The notes below the pieces were generated by a model. That model had not been told where the DNA came from, did not search any database, and saw only the letters and a list, made by a program, of their open reading frames with translations. DNA of 64,000 bases, taken from contig CALKLQ010000055.1 in the NCBI GenBank assembly GCA_937992055.1, positions 1 to 64,000 of the forward strand, in the 5' to 3' direction. Both the position numbers and the translations under genes were made by a program. Of this stretch, positions 22,601 to 37,600 are shown piece by piece. Position 1 is the stretch's first letter. Every line of letters begins with the position of its first letter. The DNA comes from an uncultured Clostridia bacterium. Its GTDB lineage: Bacteria > Bacillota > Clostridia > Christensenellales > UBA1242.

Positions 22601-25600
22601 TTTCGTAGTCAAAAGCACTCATTTTAAAATCAGCAAAACCACCACTGCCGCCAGCGCCGCCATTTCCGCCATTGCCACCACGTCCAGAAATGATAATTCC
22701 AAAATTACCTCCAGAAATGTCAAGGGTTTTATCTTCAGCTGTAATAAGTCCAACTACTCCACCTATAACACTAGCATTTCCGCCATGACCTCCATTGCCG
22801 CCATCTGTGCCATCCTCAGCGTAAATTCCATTTTCTAAGTTTGCATCTTTTCCATGAGTACCAGTTCCACCATCTCTACCATTGCCACCATCAGCACCTA
22901 CAAAACTTCCAAAACTAAAACAATTAATTATGTTTCCTGTGGTTTTGCCAGCAATTCCTGCAAGATAGTTTGCGGAAATACCATCTTGACCTAATTCAAT
23001 TCCGTTACGTCCTTTTGTTCCAAACAAAAGCATATTGTTAGTTGAATTAGATATTTGACCATTATTTGTTTGAACCAAGCCGGTAACAAAATGCTTATCT
23101 GAATCACTTATGGCACCTTCAATTGTTTCGCCTTTAACTTTTGTTTTGTAGTTTCCAATTGCTCCAAAAGTAGTCACATTATTAATTTTTCCTTCATTTG
23201 TATTGCAAAGAGGTGAAGCATCTGATGAACCATAATTTAAATTGTGTATTTTAAGACCTTCTATCTCCCCATCAACACTTATTTCTTTTAATAAGGAAAT
23301 TTGGTTTTGAGTTTCGAAACCTATTAATGAATCATTACCAAATAACAAACCTGCATAAATATTCTCTGAATTGTCAAAGGTGTCAATACCTCCTAAAGAA
23401 TAATAATTTTTGTCTAGTAAAATAGACTTATTTTCTTTAAGTGCAACTAATAATTGTTCCTCATTTTGAATTAGTAATGGATTGTCCTTGCTTCCATCTC
23501 CAATACTAGAAGCAATTGAATTTTCATTATCTGAAACAACAAAATCTTTGTAGCTATAATTTATTTTATTAGAAATTAAGTTATGCTCAACTTGAAGATA
23601 AGTAATTGCATCATCTGACAAATACTCTTTAAGCTTTTCTAAATCAATTTCAGAACTTCCGTCTCCAATAGAAGAATTTGCCTCTTCCTCATAAATAGCT
23701 GCGCCAGATTCACTAGTATTTTTCTTATATTCTAAAATGAAATCTTCCCTAACACCAAAATCAACTGTCATATTTGCATTAACTAAACTTGTCCAAGAAT
23801 TGAGTCTTTCATCATTGGATAAAATACCATTTACGGGAACTTTTTCAGTTATATCTTTTGTATATCTAAAATATTTACTCTCTGCATAAACCTGACTTCG
23901 ATTTTCGTTATTATACACATAATTATACATAAGAGTTGCATCTGATATGGACCATTGCTTATAAGGTTGAATTTGGATATAAATAGGACCTGTTTTAGCG
24001 GGAACAATTTGTTGGTTGTAAATTTCAACTTTTACAATTTTTTGCCCATCAGTAGATTCAACACTACCATTATTGTAACAATTTTCAATATTAAAATTGT
24101 TCGCAATAGCGTTTGAAATACCAAAATTATCGGTTTTGGCAAAAGTTATTGCAAGTTTCCTTTGAAGTGAATCAATAGTTTGAATTGGTGTTGCTGCACC
24201 CTCATATGCAGAATTTATACTAACATTTTTTAAACTAGTATAACATTTTTCTGAACCAGCACTCAAATCTAACCCAGTGTAATACAATACGTCCTCATCA
24301 CTAACATAAATTTGTTTATTTTCAGAATATGTTTTTATTCCATTATTTAAATCTGATCCGCTATATTCTTCAACAATAGTATCAAAATCTTGAACTTTAG
24401 AAGTAACAAAACCAAAATTTGTACAATTATCAAAGTTAGACATTTTGCCCATATCCTCAACTCGAGCAGTAATTCCAGCTGAATAAGCATTTGAAATACA
24501 TTCTGAACCAGCTATAATAGTTCCTTGATTTTCACAATTAGAAACATGACAACCCTTTTGCAAGCCAAATAATCCACCAGCATAGCAAACTATGTTATTT
24601 TCTGCATCTTTATTATTACTTGTGGAAATAACAGAAGCACTACTTACTACATTTTCTACCTCTGAATTTAAGATTTCACCAGCAATTCCAGCTGCGTATG
24701 TTATTTTTGAACCTTCTACCTTAACATTAAAACCAAGATTTTTAACATTCCTCAAATATACATCGTTTAGCTTTCCAGCAAGAGCACCAACATAACAACT
24801 ATTTGTTTCACTATTAACAATTAAATTTCCTTCGCTTATTATTAGATTTGAAACCTTAGAATTTGTAATAGACTCAAATATTCCATAATACTCATCATTT
24901 ATTTTAAATGAATTAGAATTTGAACCTATCTTAATTCCAGAAATAAACTGATTATTTCCGTCTAAATTTATTCTTGTGACCTCTTTTATAGCTTCAAAGT
25001 TAGAATTATCATATTCTTTAAAGTCTGAATCATTAACTAATCCCATAGCATCTGTAACTTTTATATTGTTAATCAAAACGATATTTTTGCAATTATCTAA
25101 CCCATTCAAACTTTGCATTGTGGATGTGCTCGCAAGTCTAAATATTCCAATATTTCCCACTAAAATTTGATTTTGATTATTAAAACCTTCAATTTTTAAG
25201 TAGTTATAATCATCAGAAGCATAACTATTTCCAAAACTTGGATATCCATAGTTCGTAAGACCATTGAATACAAAATTATCACTTATATAGCTTGCATAAT
25301 TAATTTTGTTAGAGCTATTTTTAAACAAGTCAAGATTCATCAAATAATTTTTTGAAAGCAGTATTGAACATTCTTCAAAACCTTTGTTCATTTGTGAAGT
25401 TATAAGTCTAATAGCATTTGTATTATCTGAAACACCAGTTGCATAAACATCATAAAAACATGTTTTATCCGCTCCAGCACCAAAAACAAAGCCATTATTG
25501 ATTACATTATTTTCTTCTACATAATTTCCAGAGTTACTTACTTGAGCAACAGAAAAACAAGATCTAACATTTCCAAGAGGCAGTTCGTCTTCTCCAACCC

Positions 25601-28600
25601 TTTTAACGGCATCTTTATTAAATGCATATACACTTCCATTTGGAGAATTAATCACACCACTAGAATAACTATTTGCAATATATCCATGATTAACTGCAAC
25701 AAATCCTGAAGTTATACATTCATTAACAATAACAATTCCATCTTTTTCAGTTGTAACGGTTTTTGCAATATTTACTAATTCTACTTCTGTGAGTGAATCA
25801 CTAATTAAACCAGTGTTAATTCCTACAAGTCCGCCAAAAAACCTTGAATTTGCATATATTTTTGCTCTTGAGTCATATTTTTCATCTGTTCCATTAGCCT
25901 GTTCTTGTGGTTGTCCCTTAATTGCACAAGCAAAAACAATACCATTATTAACCGCAGAAAGAGGTGCGTATATCTTTTCATACTCGGCAATAATGACCTC
26001 ATTTTCGTCCCTTACAATATATTTTTTACTTCCTTCTCCAACATCTACTCCATCATAGGTATCTGGCATATAAATTTGAGAAGAAACAAGTATTGAAATT
26101 CCTGAAACAAAACTATTTTGTGGTATTTCATCAAAAATTCTTCCATTTTGATTATCAATAGAGATTGTGAATCCATCACCTACTAAAGCGAAATTTTTAC
26201 TTTCAACATTGCCATAATTATTAAGATTAAAACTTTCACCACTAAATGAAATATCTTTTGTTAATCTAAAGAAAATTTTACCACCTGAAGAAATTGTATT
26301 GTCTTCTTTAGATTCAGTAAAGCTATTCCATGAATTACCAATCTCAACTGGTCTAAGTTTGTGCCCAAAGTCACTACAAGAATCATCTAGTTCAATGTTA
26401 ATAAGGTTATCTATTCCATAAATTTTTTCTAAAACACTTGAATATTTCAAGTTTGTAGAGAGCACTATCTCTTGATTAAATTCATTTAAATTCGAATCGG
26501 TACTAAGCGTCACTTGAGAGCAATAATAATTTCCAAATGATTCTTTGCCATAGGCACCATTTCCCACTAGAGCTCTAACATGATTTTTGGTCACATCTGG
26601 TAATTTTGTCTGTTCAATTGTTGTTAAAACAATGTTATTAATAAGGTTTGCATTACTGCTTCCTAATCCAACAACCCCACCAGCAAATATTTCTACTCCC
26701 AATAGTGAATCTACCTGCTGAGTAATATTTCCATATAATATATTATTGTTTATAGAAACACCTTTTCCTGAAACAATGTTAGAAACACCTACATATCCTT
26801 TGCAATATCCTATAATTCCACCAAGTTTGTATTCTTGATCTGTGTAAGTTTTATAAGTCAAATCATTTGCAAAATAACTTTCGCTTATTTCAATAGAATT
26901 TTGATCTGTATTGTCTGAACCCGCTATAGCCCCACCAAAACTAAGTTTGCCTTTAAATTTTGTCACATCAAATTTAGAAAATGAATAACAATTTTTTATG
27001 ATTGATTTTGTTTCTACCTGATTTTCAATATAATCAAATAATCCTACTAAACCACCAAAATTACCTTGTGAAGCGTTGTCTGATGATATATTAAAATCAA
27101 AACTTTTCATAAAAATAAGGTTATTTAAATTCAAATTTTTTCTAGCGCATCCCACAACGCCACCCAAATTTATGTCTTTTTTGGTTGAAATATTGCCTTG
27201 TTTATACGCTGAAACCTTTATTTTTGATGCTGTAACACTGCCTTCAGAAAGTGCCACAATACCGCCCAAATTGCAATTTCCAGTTGAATTTGAATCTGAA
27301 TATTCAATACAATTTGATATTTCAAAATGATTATTGCTATTTTCATTATTTTTAATAGAAATTGAGTTTTTGATTAAACCAACCAATCCTCCCAGATTGC
27401 TATTTTCAAATGAACCCAAAACGACTAAATTACTCTTTCCTATTGCGGTAAAACCATTGATATTAAAAGTTGACATGGATAACTTTCCTGCAATACTTCC
27501 AATATTTATATTTTGTTTAGGGTTTTCATTTGTAGAGTTATTAGCAACAAATATTTTTGTTTCACCATTAATTATAGGTTTATTATCGCTTTGTTCATCT
27601 TGTAATTCATATTCAAATTTTACAATTCCACTTTCTGAACTTCCAACAATAAGACCGCTATTTACCTCACTGTTTTCAAATTGAATGTTGGTTGGATTAA
27701 CGTTAATTCCATAATCTTTATTTCGATTATTGATAACAATATTTTTAATATTAGTTGTCCTAGAACCACCAATTTTTGCAACAATAAGTGCGGAATTTAA
27801 TGTTTTAGAATTTTTCAAACAACCTTGTGTAACCATATCTCTACCAAGATTATTATTAATATCAATTGTGTCAAACAAGCTATTTTCCGCCTCACCAACT
27901 ACAAGTGCAGCGTTATTGTTAACCGTATCTATGTAACAATTTTCAATAATTAAATTTTTAAATACAACACCTTGAGCAGAGTTAACTAAAATAGCGGAAG
28001 CCGTTTCTGCATCATCTTGATTATTTACATGGCAATCAAGCATAATAAAGTCACTAAACACAGCACCATTGGATGCATTGTTAATCATGGCATCGGAAAT
28101 ATTTAAATTTTTAAGGCCAAAAAGAGGTCTGCCATCTTGTGGATATAAAGGATTGGTTCTTTCTGGCATGTAACCTTTTAACACACCTCTAAAATTTTTA
28201 ATATCGAGCTTTTCTATGTCACTACAATCAACATAAACCTTTTCACCCTTTTCTGATAGTCCCGTACCTATGATAATAAAAGTCTTGTCAGGATATTTTT
28301 CCATCAAATACAAATCACTTGAGGTGCGAATATAATATACCGAACTAGAAACAGTGAACACAATTCTAGGAAGTAACCAGTTTGTGTTTCTTTCCCATTT
28401 TTCTAAATCCCAGTTATTATTCCTAAATGCAACATCAATGTAATTTCCATCTACTGATGGGTTGGTAATGCTATTGAACGACTCTAATTTACTACCTATT
28501 TTCTTTGATTCTTCACCAGTTTTAAGATAAATCGAACGATTTGGCTCATAAACCTTACCATCTACCTTAAAATTGCTGATTACAAAGTTCAAGATTCTAT

Positions 28601-31600
28601 TTCTATCATCACTAAAATTATCCTCAGTCAATGACATTAAAGCAACCTCTTTATCGTAGTTATCCGCATTTACAAACTCGCCATTGTAAAATGTTGAAGC
28701 ATAATAGTCATAGACATTTTTTAATGTATAAAAATCTCCATTATCAATTAAAGAATTATCAGAATATTCTCTATTAAAGAAATTTACCGCATTTGCACCG
28801 TTAATTATTATAGTTGATATTGAATTTTCTTCATTAATTGATTCACCAATATATTCAACAAAACCAAAAAGTCCTCCAGCAAGACCATCGTTTTTAGTTG
28901 AGTACACATCACCAAATGCATAAACTTGGTCAAAGTAATTTCTTCCCAAATTTTTAGGAGAGTTGTTTAAATAAACAAAATCACCTATTCCGCCAACTAA
29001 ACCTCCAACAAATTTTGCGTTGGCATACACATTAGCTCTACTATAAGAATTAGATATATTTCCACTAAAGGTTTGTCCTATAAGTCCACCAACAAACAAA
29101 GGAGAATAGCTTTCCGTTGATGAAGCTACAAATAAATCTAAATAACCTTTATTGTCTGAATATTTATTGTAATACGAGGAAACGTTGTTTTCTATTAAAT
29201 CTTGAATTTCCCTACTGTGTTCAATTTTAGATTGTGTTACATCTCCAAAATTTTCACCAATAATTCCACCCGCAGCAAATTTATAAGCAATAATCTTTTG
29301 AGTAAAATCATTATTTGTACGTGAAATTTCAACAGATAAATCTCTACATGCGCTATTTAATCCTAAATATCCAAGCACACCACCTGCGGTTCCACCTTTA
29401 ATTTGGAAGGCTCCAGCAGTTTTTAATGATGCAATTTGAGAAAAGCTCATAATTCTGTCGGATGAATAAACCGAGTCAGCAAAAAAATCTGTCGAATATA
29501 TGTCCACAATTCCGGCAATTCCACCAACATAGCTAAGCGCACCATTATCAATCTGGGAGCTCTCTGCAAATCTTACATAAGGTTGACGTTCAATATTGTC
29601 ATTATAGAAATCTGCAGTAACATGTAAATCTGAAACTGAAAGATTAATCAAAGATGAATTTCCTCTTGCAAAACCTACAATTCCACCCACAACATTTTGT
29701 CCTAAAATATTCCCTGACAAACCATAAACTGCGGAAAGTTTTACATTAACTATTTTACTATCGCTAAGTATTCCAGCAACTGCACCAACATTTTGAATAT
29801 TTCCAGCACTGATTCCTATTATTGTAATATTAGTGTTTTTAAAAATAGCATTATTTTCTATTTTTGAGAATAAACCAAAACTAATTTGTTGTAAGTTTGC
29901 AGGAGCGACCAACTCTAGATTTTCAATATTTAAGTTATTGCCCTCAAAAGTTCCGCCGTATAAAGTCATGTTTGATGATGAAAGTTTGCCATTTTCCTGC
30001 TCACCAGATATCTTGGAAAGGTCAATATCATCTATCAATCTATAATTTCCAAACACGGTGTTATTTGAAAGATTATAATATTCTTTTATTGCAGAAGAAT
30101 TGCTATTTCCAAAAACTTCATTAAACTCATCTGCGCTCTTGATTAATATTGGATTTTTTGAAGAACCATATTCATAGCCTTCTTCATAAACAAATGTAAA
30201 ATCACTGCCATCATCGTTTGAAACGATATATCTTGAAGATACGGCAATTTCATTGGCTGATATAAGTTCTGGACCTCTAGAAGAAGTCATGGTCCAAACA
30301 CCATCTTGTGAATTCACAGAAGCGAAAGAAAAACCATAAAAAATGTCTGAGGAAACAAGTGTTTCTACTCTTAAAACACCTGAAGAATAGGTTTGTTCCA
30401 TATCTGACGCTGATGAATCTGAAGATTTTGGATTATAATAGTAGCTATTTGTAATGTTACCTGTGTTCAATAGGTTTCCATAATCATCTACACCACTAAA
30501 ATCCATTTGTGTTGTCTTACTATTTTCAATTAATGAAGATGAATAACATTGCTCAATATTTCCGCTATTTACATATACAAATCCAGCACTATTTCTTCCA
30601 CTTGTGTTAGAAACATCTCTAAGCATAATATTGCTATAACAATTAGAAATGTTTGAATTATTGTTAAAAGCAAAACCTGCTCCTATACTATTGGTCGAAA
30701 TTGCGGTTCCTGTGGCTTTAAGTTCTTGATAATCAGAATAAGCTCCTTTTGCATAAGAAAGTGAAATGTCACCGCTTGTGTTATATCCTACAAAGCCCGC
30801 AGAAATAGTATCCAACCCAGCAGTTGAATTGTTTTTTATGTCAATTTTGTTAGCGAAAGAACTTGAAATTTTGCCATTATTTGTATACACAAAACCAGCA
30901 ATATTGCCTTGAGCACTCAATGTAAAATTGTCAAGTTCGTGAACGCCTTGTGAAAGTGCACTAATCGAAGTTGCACGTGCAACCTCAAATTCTTCGCCAC
31001 CCACTCTGCTGTTTGTAATAACTCCATTATTGTTTAAAACAAATCCAGCAAGAGTACTATTTATTCCACTTCCTATTTGACCAATATTATAATTCAAGTT
31101 CAAACCTATATCGCCAGAAGGTCTAGGAAGGTTTGAATTTGTTTCTATCGCAAGAACATGGCAATTGGTTATTATTCCTGTATTTGAAAGAGCAAAACCA
31201 GCAAGTTCTATAGTTTTGAAAATTGAGGTGTCTATAACCAAATTATTCAAGTGATAATAATTTACCGTTACGTTTTTAAGTGTAGTATTAGAAGTTACAG
31301 TCGAAAACAATGCTAGTTGAATAGAGGAGCTCTCTCTTTGAGCCATATCAAAACTTCTAATGGTAATAACTCTATTATTACCATCAAAGCTATTGATTTT
31401 AGTGGTATCAAAAGGTGTATGCAAGGTGAGCTCCAAATCATTCATCAAGATATAATCTTGGGCTTGGGTTTCATTTGCAATTGCATAGAAATCTTCTGCA
31501 GTGCTTATTTGCACTGGCTTATCTTCATCAGTATAAGTGCTAATTTTGATAATAAAATTAAAGGAAATTTCATGCTTAATGCCATCTGGTGTTAAGTATG

Positions 31601-34600
31601 CAAAGACAAATTTCATTGCTTGTTCACCAGTAGAAAATGCCTTAATTTTTAAAGTTGTACCAAAAATAGTTTCACTTGTTAATCCATCCCCAGAATAAAT
31701 AAAGTTGAAGTGTGGGTTAGAAATTACATTTCCATCTTGACTTAAAACTTTAGTTGAAGAGCCATCAGAATTCACATAATATAAATTATTTAAAAAGTTT
31801 TTATATTTTACATTTTCATTATCATTTTCATGATAGTTTAATATATATTGCCTATCTGAATTAGGAATTTCTTCCCTAAACAAGTAATTGTGATCATTGA
31901 AGGTTGAAACAAGTCTATTTAAAGAATCTATAGCCTCAAGAATACTATCATCTAAAATATTAGAATCATCCCATTTGGTTGTTTCAAACTTGAAATCTAA
32001 ATTTTTTTCAATGCCAACATAAGCGTTTAGAACATCGGTATTGTTATCTAGTGTAATATTGTCCACTAAAAAGTCGACTACAACAACTTTGACACTAGAG
32101 GAAGCTTCAACCAAGTTCCCATCTATTACTTTAGAAACAATAGCTTTAACATAAAAGATAGGTTCTTGCATATTTAAAAATTTTGCATCTTCAGAAATAT
32201 ATAGTTTGCATGTATAGATTTTTACATTTCTGTCATTATCGATAGTTGATGTAATTTCACCTAAAGAAATTCCATAAAGTTCACCATATCCTTCAGCAAA
32301 TGTAGTCAAACTAGAAATTTCTTGGTCTTTCTGAACTATTGCCTGCAAAGTTGCACTAGTTCCCTTTGCCATCACAATTTGTTCTTCATCATTTATAGTA
32401 AGCTTTGCCTCAGTTACCGGTCTGCTAACCACATTAAAAGTAGATTCTTTAATAATATCACCAGAAGATTTAACAATTCTTGTTTTGAGGGTAAATAAAG
32501 TATCAACTTTGACAGTTGAAGGAATTGTCATCAAAACAAAATAGGTTCCAATATTATCAGTTCCAAAATTTTGTTTTAAAATTCTTATCCCGTTTTCTAT
32601 TCTTACAAAACCAGTGTTTTCTCTCAAATATCCCTGGTTGTTTTCTTTTAAAAGTTGTAAAAATATTTTGTTTGAATCTACAGAATTGCTTGTAATTTCT
32701 ACATATTCAAAGCTAGCTTGATGTGGATAAACATTAATCTTTAACAAGCTACTTTGACCAGGAGAAATAACATTATTAGGCTCATTAGTAAAAATGTAAC
32801 CGCTTTCTTTTTCCCAGTTTACATAAGCATGACTAGAAAATGTCAATTTTTCTATAATCAACGAATCTATTACAACTTTAACATCATCACAAACCTCGTT
32901 TACGCTTTTTGCACTCACATTTATTTTAAGTTCCAAACTACCAAAGTCAAGAGAATAAAAGTCTTGAAGCATTATAAGTCTTGTTTTAAATGTAATTTTA
33001 AAATAATCGAAGTTTTCTAATTCATCGTAATTCTTTTCAGTCCAAACTCCATCTTCCAAAACCTCATAACTTTTAATTACAGAAGAGATTTTCCCATTTT
33101 CACCTTCAAACATTGCATTGTAAGGGGTGTCATAATCTAGCATGGTTGAACCATTTTTATCAGATATTAAAATATCAATATTATCATTTTTATCATCTGT
33201 ATATAGCACACTTTCAAAAATTATTTCATCTTTTGGCAGGAAATGAGAAAAGTCATGATAATTTATTTCAATAGAATCAGCACCCAAAAAGGTTGAAACA
33301 ACAAAATAATGTGCAAATTTCTGTCTTAACAGTCCATTAACATAAGAATTTTCATTTTCCAAAACAAGATTAACATCAAATCTAACTGATTTTTCTTCAA
33401 AATTTGTAGTATCTATTACATGTTGATTGCCATTTGAAATTACAAAATTTTTAACAGAATCTTCAAAAACCACTTTTTGATTTTGATTTGTTTTTAATTT
33501 AATTACCTTTCCTAAAGCTATTCTTTGCTCATCAATGGATGATAAAACATTATCTGTTGAATTCTTTTTAATTTTAATTGCAGAATTATCATTTAAAACT
33601 TCACCATTATAAAGTATCTCAAAATTTGATATGTTATATATTATTTTTAAAGCATATTCTGTTTGTAAACTAAAATCGTATTTTGAGAAGATAGAAACTT
33701 TAACTTCTCCACATTTTTCTAATATTATAGAATTATTAGTTATAGCTAACGCTTTTCCATCTCCATCAGTTACAACCACTCTTAATCCATTAATATTTTC
33801 TTTTCCAAATAATTTAGAAAAAGATATCGTATTCCAACTTCTAATAACACTATCCTCACTTGAAGTTGTCGTAATATCGCTTTCTTTTTCATAAAACATT
33901 AGAACAGCAAATTTATTTTCCTCATCCACCAAAACTTGGTTAGAATTTACAATCTTCAAAGAGTCAATTTTTTCAGCTTCATTTTGTAAAATTGTTGAAA
34001 GATAAGGATAACCCTCATTTTTATTTGCACTCGCCTTCCAAACCGAATTAGAACCAAATGACAGTTTCCCATTATAATAACTTGCAAAATCATTTTGGAA
34101 AATATTTTTTCCATCTTTAAAATATTTTCCTGAACCATTTATGAATTTATAATATTGATTATCATCATCAACTTCAAATAAGTAACAATCTTTAATATCT
34201 TGGCTAGAAATTTCACCATCATTTTTCCACTGTTCATCGGTTAAATTCGCTGAATTTGTTTTTGCAAAGCAATTAAAGATTCTCCCACTATTTTCTCCAG
34301 CTAATGCGGAAATAGTTACACCAATTAAACAATCTAGATCATGATAATTATAGCAATATGAATTTGAAAGAACGGCATTAATAGCATTTTTACCTACCAA
34401 ACCACCAACAATTGTGCCATTTAAAGATGCAACTGAATCATAAAATCTATAAAATTCTACCTGACATAGATTAATTTCTCCAAAATTTTCACCAGCGATA
34501 CCACCAACAATACCATTGGAATTAATTTGCCCATAAAAACTACTTGATATGATTTGTCCATAATTTTGAGCCACAATTCCACCTGAAATAGAAGAATTGT

Positions 34601-37600
34601 CAGTTAATGTGCTTGGCTTAAATTCATTATCTTGTAAATATGTATCGATGACAACATTTTTAATTGTTCCATAATTAATATTAGCAACAAAACCACGACC
34701 AGAAACCTCACCTAATATAATCAAATCTTGCACAATAGCACTTGAGTTTAGCGTGTTAAAAATGGTTTTAGTAGTTGTAATAGTTTTTGGCGACTGCCCT
34801 TCCAAACAACCATAAAGTCCACCACTAAAATTTTCAATTTTCCAGCCATTTGATATTGTTACATCTTGCATCAAAGTATAATGAAGAGAGGTGTCTTTTA
34901 TTTCATTTAAATCATTTATTCTAATTGAGGTTGTTCTAGATTTTCCATCTGCAACAATAATTCTAATTTTTTTAGCCACATCTAAGTTGTCATTCAAAAT
35001 AGGCTGACCTTTTTCATCAGTTGTGTAAGCATCTTGTGGGGCAACAATCACATATCCAGAACCACCATTTTTTGCCCTGATTAATCCAGTATTTGCGTCT
35101 ACAGAAATAAAGTCTGAAGAAGTTGAAAGGTCTGGAACTATACTAAAAACTAAATTTTTATTAAAAGCAGATAAATTTTCAACACTTGCATCAATCTTGA
35201 ATGACGAATTTTTATTAAGTTCAAGATAAATACCTTCTTCTTCATCAACATTATTTAATCTAATGCCATTTACCCTTTCAGCATTTCTTGAAAGCACTCT
35301 AACAACAACATTTTTTTCCAATCCAAATTCATTAGCTTTAAAGATAAAATAACCGTCGTTACTATAATCACCTTTTTCATTTGTCAAAGTATTGGCAACA
35401 ACAGAAAGGATACCAGTTTGTTCATCAAAGTTCCAAGAAAAATAATCTCCATTATTTCCAAGCCCGCTAGTGCTGCATACAATTTTGTTATACGTTGCCG
35501 GCAATTTATTTTCATTTACAAGAATTTTAACAGAGGTTTTTGACAAATTTTGGTTGAAGTAACCAACCGAATCAAGAGCAAACAAATCAATAGTTGAAAC
35601 AGATGAAGTAAAAGAAACTATAGGATTATAAATTTCCACAAAGAAATATTTGGTAACAAATTTGTCGTTTACAAAAGTATAACTATATTCATCATCTTCC
35701 CTGACAAGTTCGCTTCCCTTGAGCACCACTTCAACCCATATCTTTCCTTCCTCCACTCCAGAAAGTTGGGAAAAGATTTGTAAGTTATTTAAATTTAAAA
35801 GATTTGTGAGTTCACTAAAATTACCAGTTGGAATTTGATTGTCAAAAGTTTCATATTCTAAATCATCACTCTTCTTCTCCATAAATTTATATGAAACTTC
35901 AAAGCTTGCGCCTTTAGCATCAAAACTTATATTTGAAGAGTTTCCATTAGTAATTGCAAGGGCAAACTCTGAACCCAAAACATTGTCATATTTCAAATAG
36001 CCAATCGAATCATTATTTTGTGGTGTTTGAGTAATGATTGTCACATCATCAGAAAGAGGAACAACAAGTTCTACAGGGGCAAATATTCTTCGACCATTTC
36101 CATATGAAATCTCAATTGAGCCCATCTGATTTTGTTTGGTTGCGTTTGATTTTAAATCAACTTTAAAAATTTGTCCAATCACTTTGTTTTCAGAATCTAG
36201 CACTTCTGAAACTTGAATGACATCACCAAAAGAAACACCTTCACCCTTAACAATAAAATTCTCTTTCTTTACATTTGCAGGCTCAACATAAAAGAAAATA
36301 GTTTCTGTTGTTTGTTTTGAATTATCAAGATAAAAATGTGGCTCATCTATCTGAACATTATCTCCAGCATAAAACTTAAGAGAATTTGCACCTTCGTACA
36401 AATTTAACATTAGTGTGCATTCAATCACATTTTCAGTTCCTGAATAAAAGTCGGCAGAAAAGGATGATGTAATTAAAAGTTCAACCTTTTCATTTGAAGA
36501 TTTTTTAGCTCTTACATAGAAACCATTGTCACCCTCAATTATGTAGTGGTTGTTCTCATCTTTTTCCAACCTATTTCCATGATTGTCAAAAAGTTCTATT
36601 TTATCAAGATTTTCAGATGTTCCACTTAAATAAAGTGTTTTATATTTTTCCAACACAGTTGTTGGAAGTGTTTGCAATTCAACATACCTTCCATAAGCAT
36701 TTACATAGTTTGTATAAACGTCCATCTCAACCACGCCTTTGTTTGAAATAGTTTGTCCATCAACAACTATGCTTTTTACTATGTCATAAGAAAAAATTTG
36801 TGTCTTAAATTCCTGTGTGGAATATAGATAATTATAACCATCATATTTCAAATCAAAATACAAATAGCAATCATCTCCAACCCTTGTTCCAGAAGTAATC
36901 AACACATCTAGTTTTATAGTATTGGCAGTTTTTGTGTAAGTTTTTTTAACAATAGTTGCAAGAGTGTCATTTGTCAGCCTTGGTTCTATTATTATTTCTT
37001 TGTCCGCATATGTAAGCTCTAAACTTACTAAAGCTTGTGCAAATCCCTCATCATTGTGAGCAAGATAGATTGATTCGCCGCTTTTTAAATCTATGGCATC
37101 TTGTGTTTGTTGATAAGAAAGTTTAAAATCATCACTTGTAAAATCAAACTTGGTCAAAACATCAAAATCAAGATTTAATGGAGCAATCTCTCTATTTGTG
37201 GAAGTGACAACAATGGATATAGTTTTTAAACTTTGTGGGATATCTTCATCAATTTCTAAATAATAATTATCATTTTCTTTTAAAAGCGCTATTCCATCTT
37301 GAGAATTCAATAAATTTAATTCAACATCTTTTTGTTTTGTATTTGAAGGATTAAAATTGACATATTTAGAAACATCAATTAAATTTTTTTCACCCTTAAT
37401 AACATAGGGTTGAACTGCAAGTTTTTGTGTAAGACTCGTAACGGGTTGAACAACATCAACATGTATCTTTGTGGAAATATTATTTTCAAGAGTTTGAACT
37501 TTTACATCTAAAGAGCATTGAACCAAGCCCTTAATTTTAACTTCTGTTTTTCCATCACCCAAATAATTTGTTTCAACGATACTAACCTTGTTTGAATCTG

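Noticed and set aside
22100..22930. Repeated GCC/ACC triplet runs that could suggest a CRISPR or tandem repeat array
   Set aside because: The units are irregular, in frame and code for glycine; there are no constant repeats with unique spacers.
10201..33894. Open frames opposite the giant lipoproteins
   Set aside because: Shadow frames caused by the repetitive composition of the real genes; none has a start site or recognisable product.
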